From: Ursus arctos
Taxonomy: Eukaryota; Chordata; Mammalia; Carnivora; Ursidae
Direction: 5' to 3'
Length of the DNA stretch: 64,000 nucleotides
Assembly (NCBI RefSeq): GCF_023065955.2
Contig: NC_079873.1
Span: 9,624,566 to 9,688,565, forward strand
Made by a program: the position numbers and the translations under genes. The notes beneath the pieces are model-generated. The model was not told where the DNA came from, searched no databases, and saw only the letters and a list, made by a program, of their open reading frames with translations. Position 1 is the stretch's first letter. Each line of letters begins with the position of its first letter. Shown here piece by piece: positions 1 to 9,671 of the stretch.

Positions 1-201
1 TCTGCTTGAAGCATCTTTTTTTTAAAATTAATTAATTAATTTTTTTAAAGTTCCATGATTTATTACTTGCGTATAACACCCAGTGCACCATGCAATACAT
101 GCCCTCCTTACTACCCATCACCCGTCTATCCCATTCCCCCACCCCATATGATAATTGTCTTTCTCTGCTTGACTTATTTCGCTTTCTGCTTGAAGCATCT
201 T
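1..201 (-). mobile_element. 5'-truncated LINE-1 3' end with target-site duplication
   Basis: A 17-bp direct repeat (tctgcttgaagcatctt) lies at 1-17 and 185-201. Between them sits antisense carnivore L1 3'-UTR text (…gcgtataacacccagtgcacc…) beginning with a T-run that is the poly-A tail of a minus-strand L1. Direct repeat, poly-A and severe 5' truncation are the marks of target-primed reverse transcription. A segment of the usual 3' UTR seems missing between about 148 and 152. The insert has no coding capacity. Confidence 0.88.
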
Positions 202-711
202 AACTGTGGAGAGCTCCATCTAATATATTTGCCTCAGCATAAAAACTCTCCTCTGGGGATACACACAGATGCCAAATGGCAGACTGAAGAGTCAGAGACT
301 CTGAAAACTTAGACTCCAACAGTACCTTGGAAATCTTGCAGCTCATAATCCCACCCAGCGCAGGAATCTTCTCTCCAGTAGATGTCCATCCGGCCTTGAA
401 TTTTCCAAAAATGGCCATCTCACTATTTGGTGAAGCTGCCCATACCTCTAGCGATTGCTTTGATCCTTAGATTAAACCGATAAAGTGTGTCTTTAATTGC
501 TTAAACAGGAACAGTTTCTCATTTTGGATAATAAACACCATTATGTCATTATGCTAAAGAATTTTTGAGATTTTCTGAAGCACTGAGTTTAAAATAATGA
601 CAGATAAAAATCTTTTCAATGCTAAGAAACTCATTCTGTCTGTACCAAAAAGATGGTAGTGGTCTTCTTTCTTCTGATGGTTTCCTATCTCTTTAACCAT
701 TCTCTCTACCA
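202..711. other. Unique-looking non-coding DNA
   Basis: No gene, RNA or repeat family is recognised. Stops occur in all frames and composition is ordinary AT-rich intergenic DNA. Confidence 0.5.
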
Positions 712-1189
712 CTGTCAGGGAGGAATACCTTCCTCTGCCCCATGATCCCTCTCGCTGGACTTGGAATCAAATTGACATGAGGCAGATTAACAGGAGAAAA
801 TCAAATTTAATAGCTAACGCAGGTAGGAGGAATCCACACAGACCTGGAAATTCCAAAGACAATGAGACAACAGGAAGCTTCTATGGGCTCAGGAGAGGGG
901 GAAGGGCCTGAGGACACAGAGGGGAGAAAGCTCATTAGCAGGAAGGTGAGAGATGTTTGGCAAAACAAGGTTGCCCTATTATGCAGAGGAGTCTCTTAGG
1001 TAAAGGGGAGAGTCTGTTAATAGCTCTCTTCCTGGTACAGGCTCCCCTTTCCAGTGTAAACGTAGGCAGTTGTGAGGGAGGCAGAGCGCTTTTCCTGCAT
1101 CTGCTGGGTTTTTATGACTGGAAACAATCTGGAAATAATCTTTATGCCAAAGTTGCACATTTGGGGGCATCTCATCCTGCACCCCTTCA
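712..1189 (-). repeat. Solo LTR-like element, copy 1 (ERV-type)
   Basis: About 480 bp that is clearly related to 7020-7678 (shared blocks include 'attaacaggagaaaatc', 'ctcattagcaggaaggtga', 'aacaaggttgccct' and 'tatgccaaa'). On the minus strand it carries an attaaa-type poly-A signal near the 3' end and terminates in 'cctgaca', as a retroviral LTR would. A short 'ctacca' repeat flanks it. No internal gag, pol or env sequence is visible nearby. The exact family name is not asserted. A 135-residue open frame at 957-1364 overlaps it and is judged fortuitous. Confidence 0.7.
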
Positions 1190-2338
1190 CTACCAACTGA
1201 TTTCCTCCCATCCTTGTCAGTTTTTGAATTACGGAGGAGCTAGGTGTGGATTTAGAATTCCTTTCACAGAAATTCCATCAGGGAAAGCTGTACCCAGTCT
1301 ACGTTCTGGGTGTTTTCCATCTGGTTGGGCCCAGATCTTCGTCAATCCTGTCTTTAGAAACTGAAATTCTCTTTTCTCCCTGAATTATGCATTCAACCTC
1401 ATTCACTGGATAACCCAGTTTCATTCATTGCCTATTTTCTCCTTTGGATTAGAAGCCTGGGTTTCTCGGGTTCAGTATTCTCCATGAGGAACAGGCAGGC
1501 TTTAGGAATTTTGGTCTATAATCAACAGTTGTTATAACCCTGACACTTTTAGAGAAATGTGTGAAGAAAAGCATTCACTTGCTTGTAGCTTCTTTAGTCA
1601 TTTTTAGCCTTTGCCTCCATGAACGGAGATAGGCGAAGGGCTCAATGATACTGCCGGCTCATGCAAAACCTATATTTTTATAATCGTGAAGGTCAAGTTC
1701 AGTATAAAATGTCCCTGGACAGAGCAGATCACACTTATTTTGTGGGGTTCCTCTGAGCGCCAAGTGGCCCATATTTGAGCTTTGGGCCTCCATTTAGCTA
1801 TAGATTAGAATAGTGTAGAACTCTTTTGCTTGGGGAGATACTGATCTTTTCCACAAACATACTCTTAATTCCTCTTTCCTGCATGATGGCTGTGAAGACA
1901 TTCATCCCAACACCTGTCTTGAGTTGGCATTTTGTAAATTTCCCCAAATGACCTAAACTCCCTCCTCGTTTTGATTGGTTGAACCATATGGATCATCCAG
2001 TATTTGACAGCAAAAAATGTTCACGTCGGAGATATTAACCTTGAACAATCGCCTCTGCAAACCTTATCAAAAACCCATTGACGAGAAATGGTATTGTTGG
2101 AGGAGTGCTTAAAAGAAATGAAGCCCCTCCTCAGATATTCTGGGGATTTACCAAATTTGAGGATTGGACCAAATTTACCCTTGGACCAATCCAATCTGTT
2201 AGCAAGCTTTGTACTTGACCTTCACTGCTCAGACCCTGCATAGATTGCTTCGCGAACTTCCTTCTGCCTTCTGTTTTATTCTACCACAAAGGACCCTTCT
2301 AGGGAACAGTCTGATGAAACTCGTTTGCATGTGTTGCA
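1190..2338. other. Non-coding DNA, nothing recognised
   Basis: No exon, RNA gene or named repeat could be supported. Short pyrimidine- and AT-rich patches only. Confidence 0.45.
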
Positions 2339-2573
2339 GAAAAGCTGTCAGGGGTGCCTGGGTGGTGCAGTCGTTAAGCGTCTGCCTTTGGCTCAGGGTG
2401 TGTGTGATCCCAGCGTTCTGGGATCGATCCTTGCATCAGGCTCCTATGCTGGGAGCCTGCTTCTTCCTCTCCCACTGCCCCTGCTTGTGTTCCCTCTCTC
2501 GCTGGCTGTCTCTATGTCTCTGTCAAATAAATAAATAAAATTTAAAAAAAAAAGAAAGAAAGAAAAGCTGTCA
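2339..2573 (+). mobile_element. CAN SINE (tRNA-Lys-derived)
   Basis: The body (2351-2561) has the tRNA-like head with A-box and B-box text, a CT-rich middle and a tail of (aataa)n plus A-rich (gaaa)n. It is flanked by the 12-bp duplication gaaaagctgtca at 2339-2350 and 2562-2573. The B-box region has mutated ('gggatcgatccttg'), so the copy is probably transcriptionally dead. Confidence 0.97.
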
Positions 2574-2593
2574 AAGATGCTTTCCATACTCAC

Positions 2594-2760
2594 TTTTCAA
2601 AGTGTGGTCCTGGGAGAAGCAGTTTGGACATCACCTGGAAGCTGGTGAGAAATAGAGAATCCTGGGCTTCCCCCCCAGACCTGTTGAATCAGAATCTGCA
2701 TTTTAACAAGACTCCCAGCTGGTGTGTCTGCACATTCAAGTGTGAGCAGCACTGCTTTGA
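2594..2760 (-). repeat. MER5A-like hAT relic
   Basis: Reverse-oriented copy of the MER5A consensus: 'caaagtgtggtcc' at the left, 'gaatcagaatctgcattttaacaag' type text (read in pieces) and a decayed right end near 'agcagcactgctttg'. Non-autonomous, with no transposase. Confidence 0.75.
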
Positions 2761-2915
2761 ATGAGACTCCTTCCTGCCGGGAAACTTCAGCAAAAACAAC
2801 AAAACCCTCGTATTTCAGAACCTCAGGAAGCTTTGGTTCCCTCCAAACTTTTTATTCTTTGGCTTATGATTTTTCTAATCCTATTTTCCTTTCATAACTG
2901 TGATATGAGTTTATA

Positions 2916-3352
2916 GTGGTGCTTCCGTTCTCCAGTGCTGGGTACCAAACCATCCCCAGACTTAGTGGCTTGAAACAGCAGTCACAATTATTTTGCTTAC
3001 AGATACGTATTTTGGGCGGGGCAGGATGGGACAGCTGGTCTCCTGTTCCACTTGGGCAGCCCCTCTGGCAGCTCAAAGGCTGGGAGCTGGCATCATCCAA
3101 CGCTCTGCTCACTCCCATGTGCGAAAGTGAATGCTGGCTGTTAGATGGGAAGACAAAAACAGCCGGGGCTAGGGCCAGAGCCCCTACGTGTCACGTCTCC
3201 ATTCGGCCAACGTGGTGGCCTAATACGAAGGGCGAGGATCACGAGATAAGGAGGAGCGGGGCAAAAGCTCTACTGCCTTTTATGACCTCCTCTTGTAAGT
3301 CTGGCAGCATCTGCCCCTGCTCCCTTCTTTGTAATGGCCCTCAGGTCACGTA
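2916..3352 (+). repeat. Ancient mammalian interspersed repeat, family not named
   Basis: Contains the 'accaaaccatccccagacttagtggcttgaaacagca' type motif (shown split: cagacttagtggcttgaaac) followed by GC-rich 'ggcagctcaaaggctgggagctgg' type text, which I recognise as a common mammalian dispersed repeat. A weaker relative lies at 37725-38110. The overlapping 145-residue frame has no recognisable domain. Confidence 0.55.
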
Positions 3353-3467
3353 GCCCTGTCCAAAGAAAGGAAATACATTGCACCTTTTAACAGGGGAATG
3401 GTAAGACTCTGGAAGGGATGAAAAATATTGCTGTGGCTGTGTTTTAGAAAATAAACTCTGCTACGAT

Positions 3468-3693
3468 ACTCGTATTTTTTAAAAGGATTTTATTTATTTA
3501 TTTGAGAGAGAGGGAGAGAGCATGAGCAGGGGAGAGGGGCAGAGGCAGAGGGAGAGGGAGAAGCAGACTCCCCGCTGAGCAGGGAACCCGATGCCCCAAT
3601 GCGGGACTGGATCCCAGGACCCTGAGATCATCACCCGAGCCAAAGGCAGGCGGTCAACCGGCTGAGCCACCCAGTCATATTACTCATATTTTT
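3468..3693 (-). mobile_element. CAN SINE, antisense
   Basis: Antisense tail 'ggattttatttatttatttg', purine-rich middle and head ending 'ctgagccacccag'. Imperfect target duplication actcgtattttt (3468-3479) and actcatattttt (3682-3693). The outermost 5' head bases (ggcgcccc) are missing. The duplicated sites differ at one base, which suggests moderate age. Confidence 0.93.
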
Positions 3694-3982
3694 AAAGCTA
3701 TTTTAAATTGTTTTGGAAGAGAGCGGGGACATAAATTAATAAATTAATAAAGAATATTGATAGAATTCAATAGCTCTTAGTTGTTCCCCCTCCCCCCCCC
3801 AAGCCTGTTGTACATCTTTGCTTTCTAGTAGAGTAAATAACCTGGGAGGACCAGGAAAACAGTTAAAATTTATGGAAATTGGTTTCTTACTCCTGATGTT
3901 GGAGGCTGATCCAATCCCAGTAGGTTCAACCCAATATATTCTTTTGAATGCAAATTAGGGACCAGAGTGCCTGCTTTACCGG

Positions 3983-4138
3983 CTCAAGTTTAAAGTGCAT
4001 GCAGCTCCTTGGAGGGTCTTGTTAAATGCAGATTATGATCCAGCAGAGCGGGGGTGGGGCTAAGACCCCGCAGGCCGCACAGGCTCCCAGGTGATGCTGA
4101 TGCTGCTGACCCATGGGCCACAGGGTGAGTGTCAAGGC
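3983..4138 (+). repeat. MER5A-like hAT relic
   Basis: Matches 'aagtttaaagtgcatgcag', 'cttgttaaatgcagatta' and 'ccaggtgatgctgatgctgctg' in consensus order; ends are decayed. Confidence 0.75.
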
Positions 4139-4255
4139 TTTAGCCTGAAGTATTTCTAAGATGCGTGGCTCCGGGGATCTTATTTGCCAGGACCTCTGCC
4201 CTGTCCCTGGATGCTAACCACAGGGAAAGTTCTATTTCGAAGATTGAGACCAATT

Positions 4256-4372
4256 CCTTCCTTAATTCTTTTTTTTTTTTTTTTTGGTCTTTTTTTTTTT
4301 CCTTTTTTAAAATTTAAATTAAATTAGCCATCATAGAGTACATCACTGGTTTCAGATACCCTTCCTCAATTC
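4256..4372 (-). mobile_element. Very short LINE-1 3' end
   Basis: About 90 bp of antisense carnivore L1 3' terminus ('tagccatcatagagtacatc') behind a long T-run (its poly-A tail). Imperfect direct repeats ccttccttaattc (4256-4268) and ccttcctcaattc (4360-4372) flank it, which supports an independent, extremely 5'-truncated insertion. Confidence 0.8.
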
Positions 4373-4879
4373 CGAGGGCAAATCAGAGGCCCATTGGAGA
4401 TGGCTGATCCTACCCTAAGTCTACCCAGAAGGTGAGGTTCTGGCTTCCTGTGCTGACCCTAAAGCCTCTCGGCCTAGGTGATGGAGAGTGGCGAGACAAT
4501 CCCATCTCACAGGTTGCTTGAAGCTCCCCTTGACTGACTACAGGTCCTTCTTGGAGCTTCTCTGGGGCTGTACATCTCACCAATGCTGGTTTTTCTGGCC
4601 GTAGACTAGGAGCTGGACTGGCAGCTCTGCGAACCTTAGTCTTTTCAGTAATGCCCTGCTACCCCTTCTCCTAGCTCCCCAAACTACACTGACCCTACCT
4701 TCAAAGGTTTCATCTGTGCCTGGGGCTGTGCTACTGTCCCCTCATGTTACCCATGTTCTATACGGAAGACAGAGACAAATCTGATCTAGTCCTAAGGCAT
4801 GCTGTTCTCAAAGACCCGAGAAATTGGGGTAGGATCTCTAGATTCTATACATTTTATTTTTTGCACAAGCATGTGACCT

Positions 4880-5100
4880 AATGCGGGCAAAGCACTGACT
4901 GTGTGCTCAGAAGATCTGGGTATTTATCTCGGTACAGGGAGCTTGGCCACTTACTACCACACAGGAAGTGCTGTGAGCCTTTATCTTTGCCAGTGAAGTG
5001 ATTATAAACTTCCTACCTCAGAACACTGTGGGAGGAAAATGATAGCAAATCGCAGTGCAAAAGTGCTTTTAAGATTAAAAATGCTATACAAATGGAAAGG
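4880..5100 (+). repeat. MIR SINE relic
   Basis: Diverged MIR core: 'agcttggccacttactaccac', 'gccttatctttgccagtgaag'-like text (…cctttatctttgccagtg…) and a tail with 'gtgcaaaagtgcttttaag'. Old tRNA-derived SINE, no function evident. Confidence 0.6.
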
Positions 5101-5185
5101 TCCAGGTTGGTGGCCTAGCCGCTGCTCTGGTAGTTATAGGCATGATAACAGGGAGCACATCATTTTATCTTTTTACGGCCAGTCG

Positions 5186-5347
5186 TTCTATAATCGTGGT
5201 CCGAGGACCAGTATATCAGAATCACCCGGAAGGGTTTCAGCAATCTCAGTTCCCAAGCCCTACTTGAGCTTTAAGTGAATCTGAGTTCCTGAAGGGGGCG
5301 GGGGTACAGTAATCTGTCCCATTTGGATCTCCACAAATGATTCTTAG
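5186..5347 (-). repeat. MER5A-like hAT relic
   Basis: Begins 'gtggtccgaggaccag', continues 'tatcagaatcacccggaagg' and ends 'gatctccacaaatgattctta'. Antisense and diverged. Confidence 0.65.
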
Positions 5348-6490
5348 GTGAACAGAAGTGTTGAGAAGCAGGCTGCTGCCTCTACTTTGGTGGTATTTGA
5401 TCGGCCTCTGCTGGATTAGGCTTCATGGGGGCAAACTTACAGGCAGCTGGGGTTTTTCCTGCTTGGTCCCAAGCCTCAGAGCCTGGGCTTCTGAGCTCCA
5501 GTCGTGGCTTGCTTTCTCAAAGCCTTGCCAAGCTCTGTTCTAGTGTCTCTCTATCTGGCTCTCATTCTAGAGCTTCTCCGGGTGTCCTTCCCAGAAGCCT
5601 CAGCTTTTAGTCTCCCTCCAACTTCCACTCCTAGAGTGTGCCCTCCGGCTCCCCAGACTAAATTCTCAGGCAAGTTTCTGCAGCCCCCGGGGAGTCATTA
5701 TCACAGCCTTCTCTTTTTGAGCTAGCTCTGAGGCCGTCTTGGCTACAATACCTCCCATGAGTCAGCCCTATCAGGGGAAAGGAAGGCTCACCAACAAGTC
5801 AGGTCCTGTGGGAATCATCTCTTCCCTTTGAGAGAAGTGTGGTGACAACCGGGCCCCACCTCGGGGCTTGCTGGGAAGCCAGTGGTTCTCCAGCAATGGG
5901 CCCAGAGGTGGCTCTCAGCACTTCTCTCCTGACTCGTTTCGGAGGAAAGTCACAACATCCAGGGAGTCGCAAAAATTGAGCCTGTGCAGAGCAGTTCCCA
6001 TTGGCCTTCAGCGCCCTAGAACCAGGGAAAACTGGGGGCCATTCAGTGGGAGCCAGTTCACTCCAGGGAGTGTCAACCACATCAGGCCTCAGTGATGCTC
6101 TACGTTCTTAGCTTTCACAGAAAGAAGCATATGTTAGTAAAGCGAGGCTTTAGTGTCCTAGAGAAGGACCAACCCAGCTTCCATTGGCCTTGCTAGCAGA
6201 TGTGTATGTCAAGTGCTAGTTCCAGCCATGAATCCAAGCACTGAGATAATTCTGCTTGGCTTCTTGTCCTGGAATCAGTTCCTAGCACATATACATGTTT
6301 CCATGGATGTGAGAACATTTGAGATGTAGATTTGATTCCAAATCAAGCTTGTTCCTCTCGTCCTTTCATGGTATCTCTATAGGATGATACTATCCTCCTT
6401 GTCAGTCTTTGCCAAGGGAAATGACGGTAGAGTAATGTAGGAGACTCTTTAATCGGTTGGCATTTAAAATGCTGACCTACTGGGTCTGTT
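5348..6490. other. GC-richer unique non-coding DNA
   Basis: Several overlapping short frames occur on both strands (5358-5725 plus, 5799-6095 both strands), none with a recognisable domain or codon bias. No repeat family recognised. Confidence 0.45.
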
Positions 6491-6497
6491 TAGATTT

Positions 6498-6700
6498 GGG
6501 GTTGGCAACTCAAACTGCATTCCTGTTTTGTCAATAAAGTTTTACTGGCACACAGTCACGCCCACTTATTTACATATAGTCTATGGCTGCTTTCCTACCA
6601 TGGTACCAAGAGTTGAGTAGTTGGGACAGAACGGTATGACCCTCAAAGCTCAAGGTATTTGCAACCTGGCTTTTTACAGATAAAGTTTGCCCACCCGTGG
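6498..6700 (+). repeat. Charlie-type non-autonomous hAT relic, copy 1
   Basis: Shares 'aataaagttttactggcacac', 'cacgcccacttatttacata', 'tctatggctgctttc' and ends 'agtttgcccaccc', complementary to its start 'gggttggcaact', which are the short terminal inverted repeats of the family. Relatives at 11667-11884 and 15784-15937. Confidence 0.8.
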
Positions 6701-6979
6701 TTTAGACCGTAAGCTTCTAGAGGTCATAGAACAGGCACGGTTAGGTTACTTGTAAAGAGCCAAACACAACTCTACACGCCTGAGAGATCCATCCTTGTGT
6801 GTTTGTTGGTTTCCAGAGCTGAAGTACATAGGACTTTAGAACTTCTTTGTGGTGGGAAAAAATAATCTGAGGAAACCAAAAATGTTAATCATGCTTATTT
6901 TTGATGAGTAAGATTATGGATTGGTTTAATTTTCTTCCTTTTCCTTTCTGGATTCCTCAAATTTACTTCAGTGAATATT

Positions 6980-6983
<4 letters not shown>

Positions 6984-7019
<36 letters not shown>
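6984..7019. repeat. (AC)n microsatellite
   Basis: About 18 uninterrupted AC units, directly abutting the LTR that starts at 7020. Likely length-polymorphic. Confidence 0.97.
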
Positions 7020-7021
<2 letters not shown>

Positions 7022-7678
7022 TCAGGGAGGAAGACCTTTCTCTGCCCTACAGTCCTTCTAGCTGGACGTAGAATCAAATTGACATGAGACAGATTAACAG
7101 GAGAAAATCGATTTTAATAGGTGGACGTACAGGGGCGCCTGGGTGGCGCAGTCGTTAAGCGTCTGCCTTCGGCTCAGGGCGTGATCCTGGTGTTCTGGGA
7201 TCGAGCCCCACATCAGGCTTCTCCACTGGGAGCCTGCTTCTTCCTCTCCCACTCCCCCTGCTTGTGTTCCGTCTCTCTGGCTATCTCTCTCTGTCACATA
7301 AATAAAATCTTAAAAAATAATAATAATAGGTGGACGTACAGAGAATCCACACAGACATGGACATTCTGAAGACTGTGAGGCAACGTGAGGCTTGTCTGAC
7401 CTCCCGAGCTCCGCTCCAGTGGAGGGGCCTGAGGCCACAAAGGAGAGAACACTCATTAGCAGGAAGGTGAAAGGAGAAGTTTGGAAAAACAAGGTTGCCC
7501 TGTTATGCAGATAAGGTTCTTAGGTAAAAGGGAGTCTCTGTTAATAGTTCTTTTCCTTTCCAATGTAAATTTAGGCAGTTGAGGGGGAGGCAAAGAGCTT
7601 TTCCTGTGTCTGCTGGGTTGTGATTACTTTTAACTCCAAATAATTTTTATGCCAAACGGCCCATTGGCATTTACAACA
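7020..7678 (-). repeat. Solo LTR-like element, copy 2, split by a SINE
   Basis: Related to 712-1189 along most of its length. The LTR is about 450 bp once the SINE at 7133-7324 is removed. It begins 'tgtcaggg' directly after one AC tract and is followed directly by another (7678-7697), consistent with insertion into a CA repeat. On the minus strand it has 'cattaaaat'-type poly-A context and a 'ctgaca' end. No internal viral genes. Confidence 0.72.
7116..7341 (+). mobile_element. CAN SINE inserted in the LTR
   Basis: Body 7133-7324 has intact head (gcctgggtggcgcagtcg), CT-rich middle and 'aataaaatctt' tail. The 17-bp duplication aataggtggacgtacag is identical at 7116-7132 and 7325-7341, pointing to a young insertion that post-dates the LTR. 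Confidence 0.98.
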
Positions 7679-7697
7679 TACACACACACACACACAC
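7678..7697. repeat. (AC)n microsatellite
   Basis: About ten AC units flanking the right end of the LTR; possibly the other half of one ancestral CA tract. Confidence 0.9.
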
Positions 7698-7989
7698 TCC
7701 AGGTTACTTGATGGGGTTTACTTCTTTAAACAAAAACAGATCTGAACAATATGGCAACTATTTTTTGGTAAGTCAGTGTGGAGGCAGGAGTAAAGGGGAA
7801 ATTTTTTTATAATCAAATCCTAATTAAATGAATACAATAAGTCTCTCTTCCAGCCTTATGTCCCTGTGATATTGGTGAGTCTGTTAATCAAAAGAAACGT
7901 TAATGAATTAGGATGATTCTGTGAGGTATTCAGCATTCCTAAATCCGGATCACAATCCTTAGTAGGTGCTAGGCAATCGTGTATTTGCC

Positions 7990-8260
7990 AGATGGCTATC
8001 GCTGAGCTGTGTCTTAGTCAGGGCTCGTGTTGGAAGTGACAGAAAGCTGACTCAAATAACCCAAGGCAAAAAGAGGCATTTATTAGCACACACGCAAGCC
8101 CCCAGAAGGATATAGAAGCTACTGGAAGCAGCTCAAAGACCATCAGCTTTCCCCATTTTTACCTCTGCTTCTCCCTATCCATGAGAGTCATTTTCTGAAG
8201 CCAACTTACTAGATCTTGTTGGGCCGATCACAGGGGGATCCAGAGAGGTCTAGCTTGGGT
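7990..8260 (+). repeat. Ancient interspersed repeat remnant, family not named
   Basis: Text 'gtcttagtcagggctcgtgt', 'gaagtgacagaaagctgact' and 'gaggcatttattagcacac' resembles a widespread mammalian repeat. No open frame or terminal structure is preserved. Confidence 0.5.
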
Positions 8261-8366
8261 CTTGAGCTCGCTCCTGGTGGGGGGAGGGGAGGTGGAAGTG
8301 TATTCTGCAGGGGAGAGTGGGGGGAAGTATCTGTCAGCAGAAGCAGAGGAGGTGGGTGAGTCACAG

Positions 8367-8569
8367 TCACTGGGGGGTTTTTGTTTTTTTAAATATTTTA
8401 TTTATTTGTGTGTCAGAGAGACAGCAAAAGTATAAGCAGCGGGAGCAGCAGGCAGAGGGAGGAACAGGCTCCCCGCCGAGCAAGGAGCCCAATGAGGGAC
8501 CCTGGGGTCAGGACCTGAGCGAAGGCGGATGCCTAAGGATGGAGCCATGCAGGCGTCCCACCTGGGGGG
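8367..8569 (-). mobile_element. CAN SINE, antisense, degraded head
   Basis: Antisense tail 'aaatattttatttatttgtg', middle 'gcagaggga', 'ggctccccgccgagcaagg' and a mutated head 'ggagccatgcaggcgtcc'. Approximate duplication tcactgggggg / cacctgggggg (8367-8377, 8559-8569). The B-box region lacks several bases. Confidence 0.9.
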
Positions 8570-8887
8570 ATTATTTTGGAGCAGGCAGCCACTGTGATTG
8601 GCATCTACTGATTATAGATGTAGGATCCAAATGTACTCAGCGAGCCTGGAGGTGGCCAATAAATTCATGTTATTTAAATCCTTAAAAGCCATTCATTAAA
8701 CACCGTTAAAATCTAGGCCTCCTCTCCCTTCTTCCCCCTCTCATGGAGGAAAACCCAAGGATGCTTCTGTTTATCTTCGTCCAGCATTTCACTGTCTACA
8801 TTACCAGTTAGAATCCTGATTGCTCCCATTCATCATCCGCTCCATTCAGGAGGGCAGAAGCTTGAAAGGGTCCCCTAAGAATCTACT

Positions 8888-9078
8888 CCAGTACTGCTAA
8901 GACTTTAATGGGCACCATTCACCCTGATGGCCTGCAAAACACTGGTTCCTAGGCCCCATCCCTGCAGAGTCTGAGTCAGTAGGTATGGAGCAGGGCCCGT
9001 GACCTTGCATTTCTAACAAGCTCCCCGGTAATGCTGATACTGTGGGTCCATAGACCATACTTTGAATAGCACTGAAAT
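8888..9078 (+). repeat. MER5A-like hAT relic
   Basis: Near-complete copy: 'aagactttaatgggcacc', 'gagtctgagtcagtaggta', 'gcatttctaacaagctcccc', 'taatgctgatactg' and 'gaccatactttgaatagcac' in consensus order. The best preserved MER5A-type copy in the window. Confidence 0.85.
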
Positions 9079-9122
9079 AGTCCATGCCTCAAAGCCCTTG
9101 TTTCCATAGTAACCTCAAAAAC

Positions 9123-9368
9123 TCAGTGGTTTTCACCTGGGGGCAATTTTGCTTCCTGGGAGACTGTGGGCAATGTATCTGGCACTTGGCACTTGTAGAT
9201 TTCTGGAGATACTTTTTATTGCTGCTACTTGGAGAGTGGGGGTGGGAGCTCCTGGAATCTAGTGGGTAGAAGCCAGGGATGATGCTAAACATCTTATAAT
9301 ACACAGGACAGCTGTCCAAGAACAAGTTATCTGGCATAAGCACATCAATAGTGCTGAGGTAAAGAAAC
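9123..9368 (+). repeat. MER20-like hAT relic, copy 1
   Basis: 'cagtggttttcacctggggg' then 'gggcaatgtatctgg', 'ctagtgggtagaagccaggg', 'tgctaaacatcttataatac' and 'caatagtgctgaggtaaagaaac'. Together these are the full length of the family I recall as MER20. Three more copies occur at 54.8, 58.3 and 63.9 kb. Confidence 0.82.
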
Positions 9369-9594
9369 CCCACTTTGGGGCGGCTGGGTGGCTCAGTCGT
9401 TAAGCGTCTGCCTTCGGCTCAGGACGTGATCCCGGCGATCTGGGATCGAGCCCCATGTCAGGCTCTTCCACTGGGAGCCTGCTTCTTCCTCTCCCATTCC
9501 CCCTGCTTGTGTTCCCTCTCTCGCTGGCTGTCTCTCTCTCAGTCAAATGAATAAATAAAATCTTTAAAAAAAACAAAACAAAAACCCCCACTTT
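9365..9594 (+). mobile_element. CAN SINE inserted at the end of a MER20-like relic
   Basis: Body 9377-9581, duplication aaaccccacttt (9365-9376) and aaacccccacttt (9582-9594). Head 'ggcggctgggtggctcag', B-box-like 'gggatcgagcccc', tail 'aataaaatctttaaa' plus (aaaac)n. Confidence 0.96.
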
Positions 9595-9671
9595 AGTCCA
9601 TGGGGTCAACCCATGGGCAAAAGATGAACTTTGCAAGTAGTTTTGTGAATCTTCTACCTTTCTCTACAACG

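Noticed and set aside
2209..2538. 109-residue frame over a SINE
   Set aside because: Most of it is CAN SINE sequence; the same peptide text (e.g. GGAVVKRLP) recurs wherever these SINEs occur.
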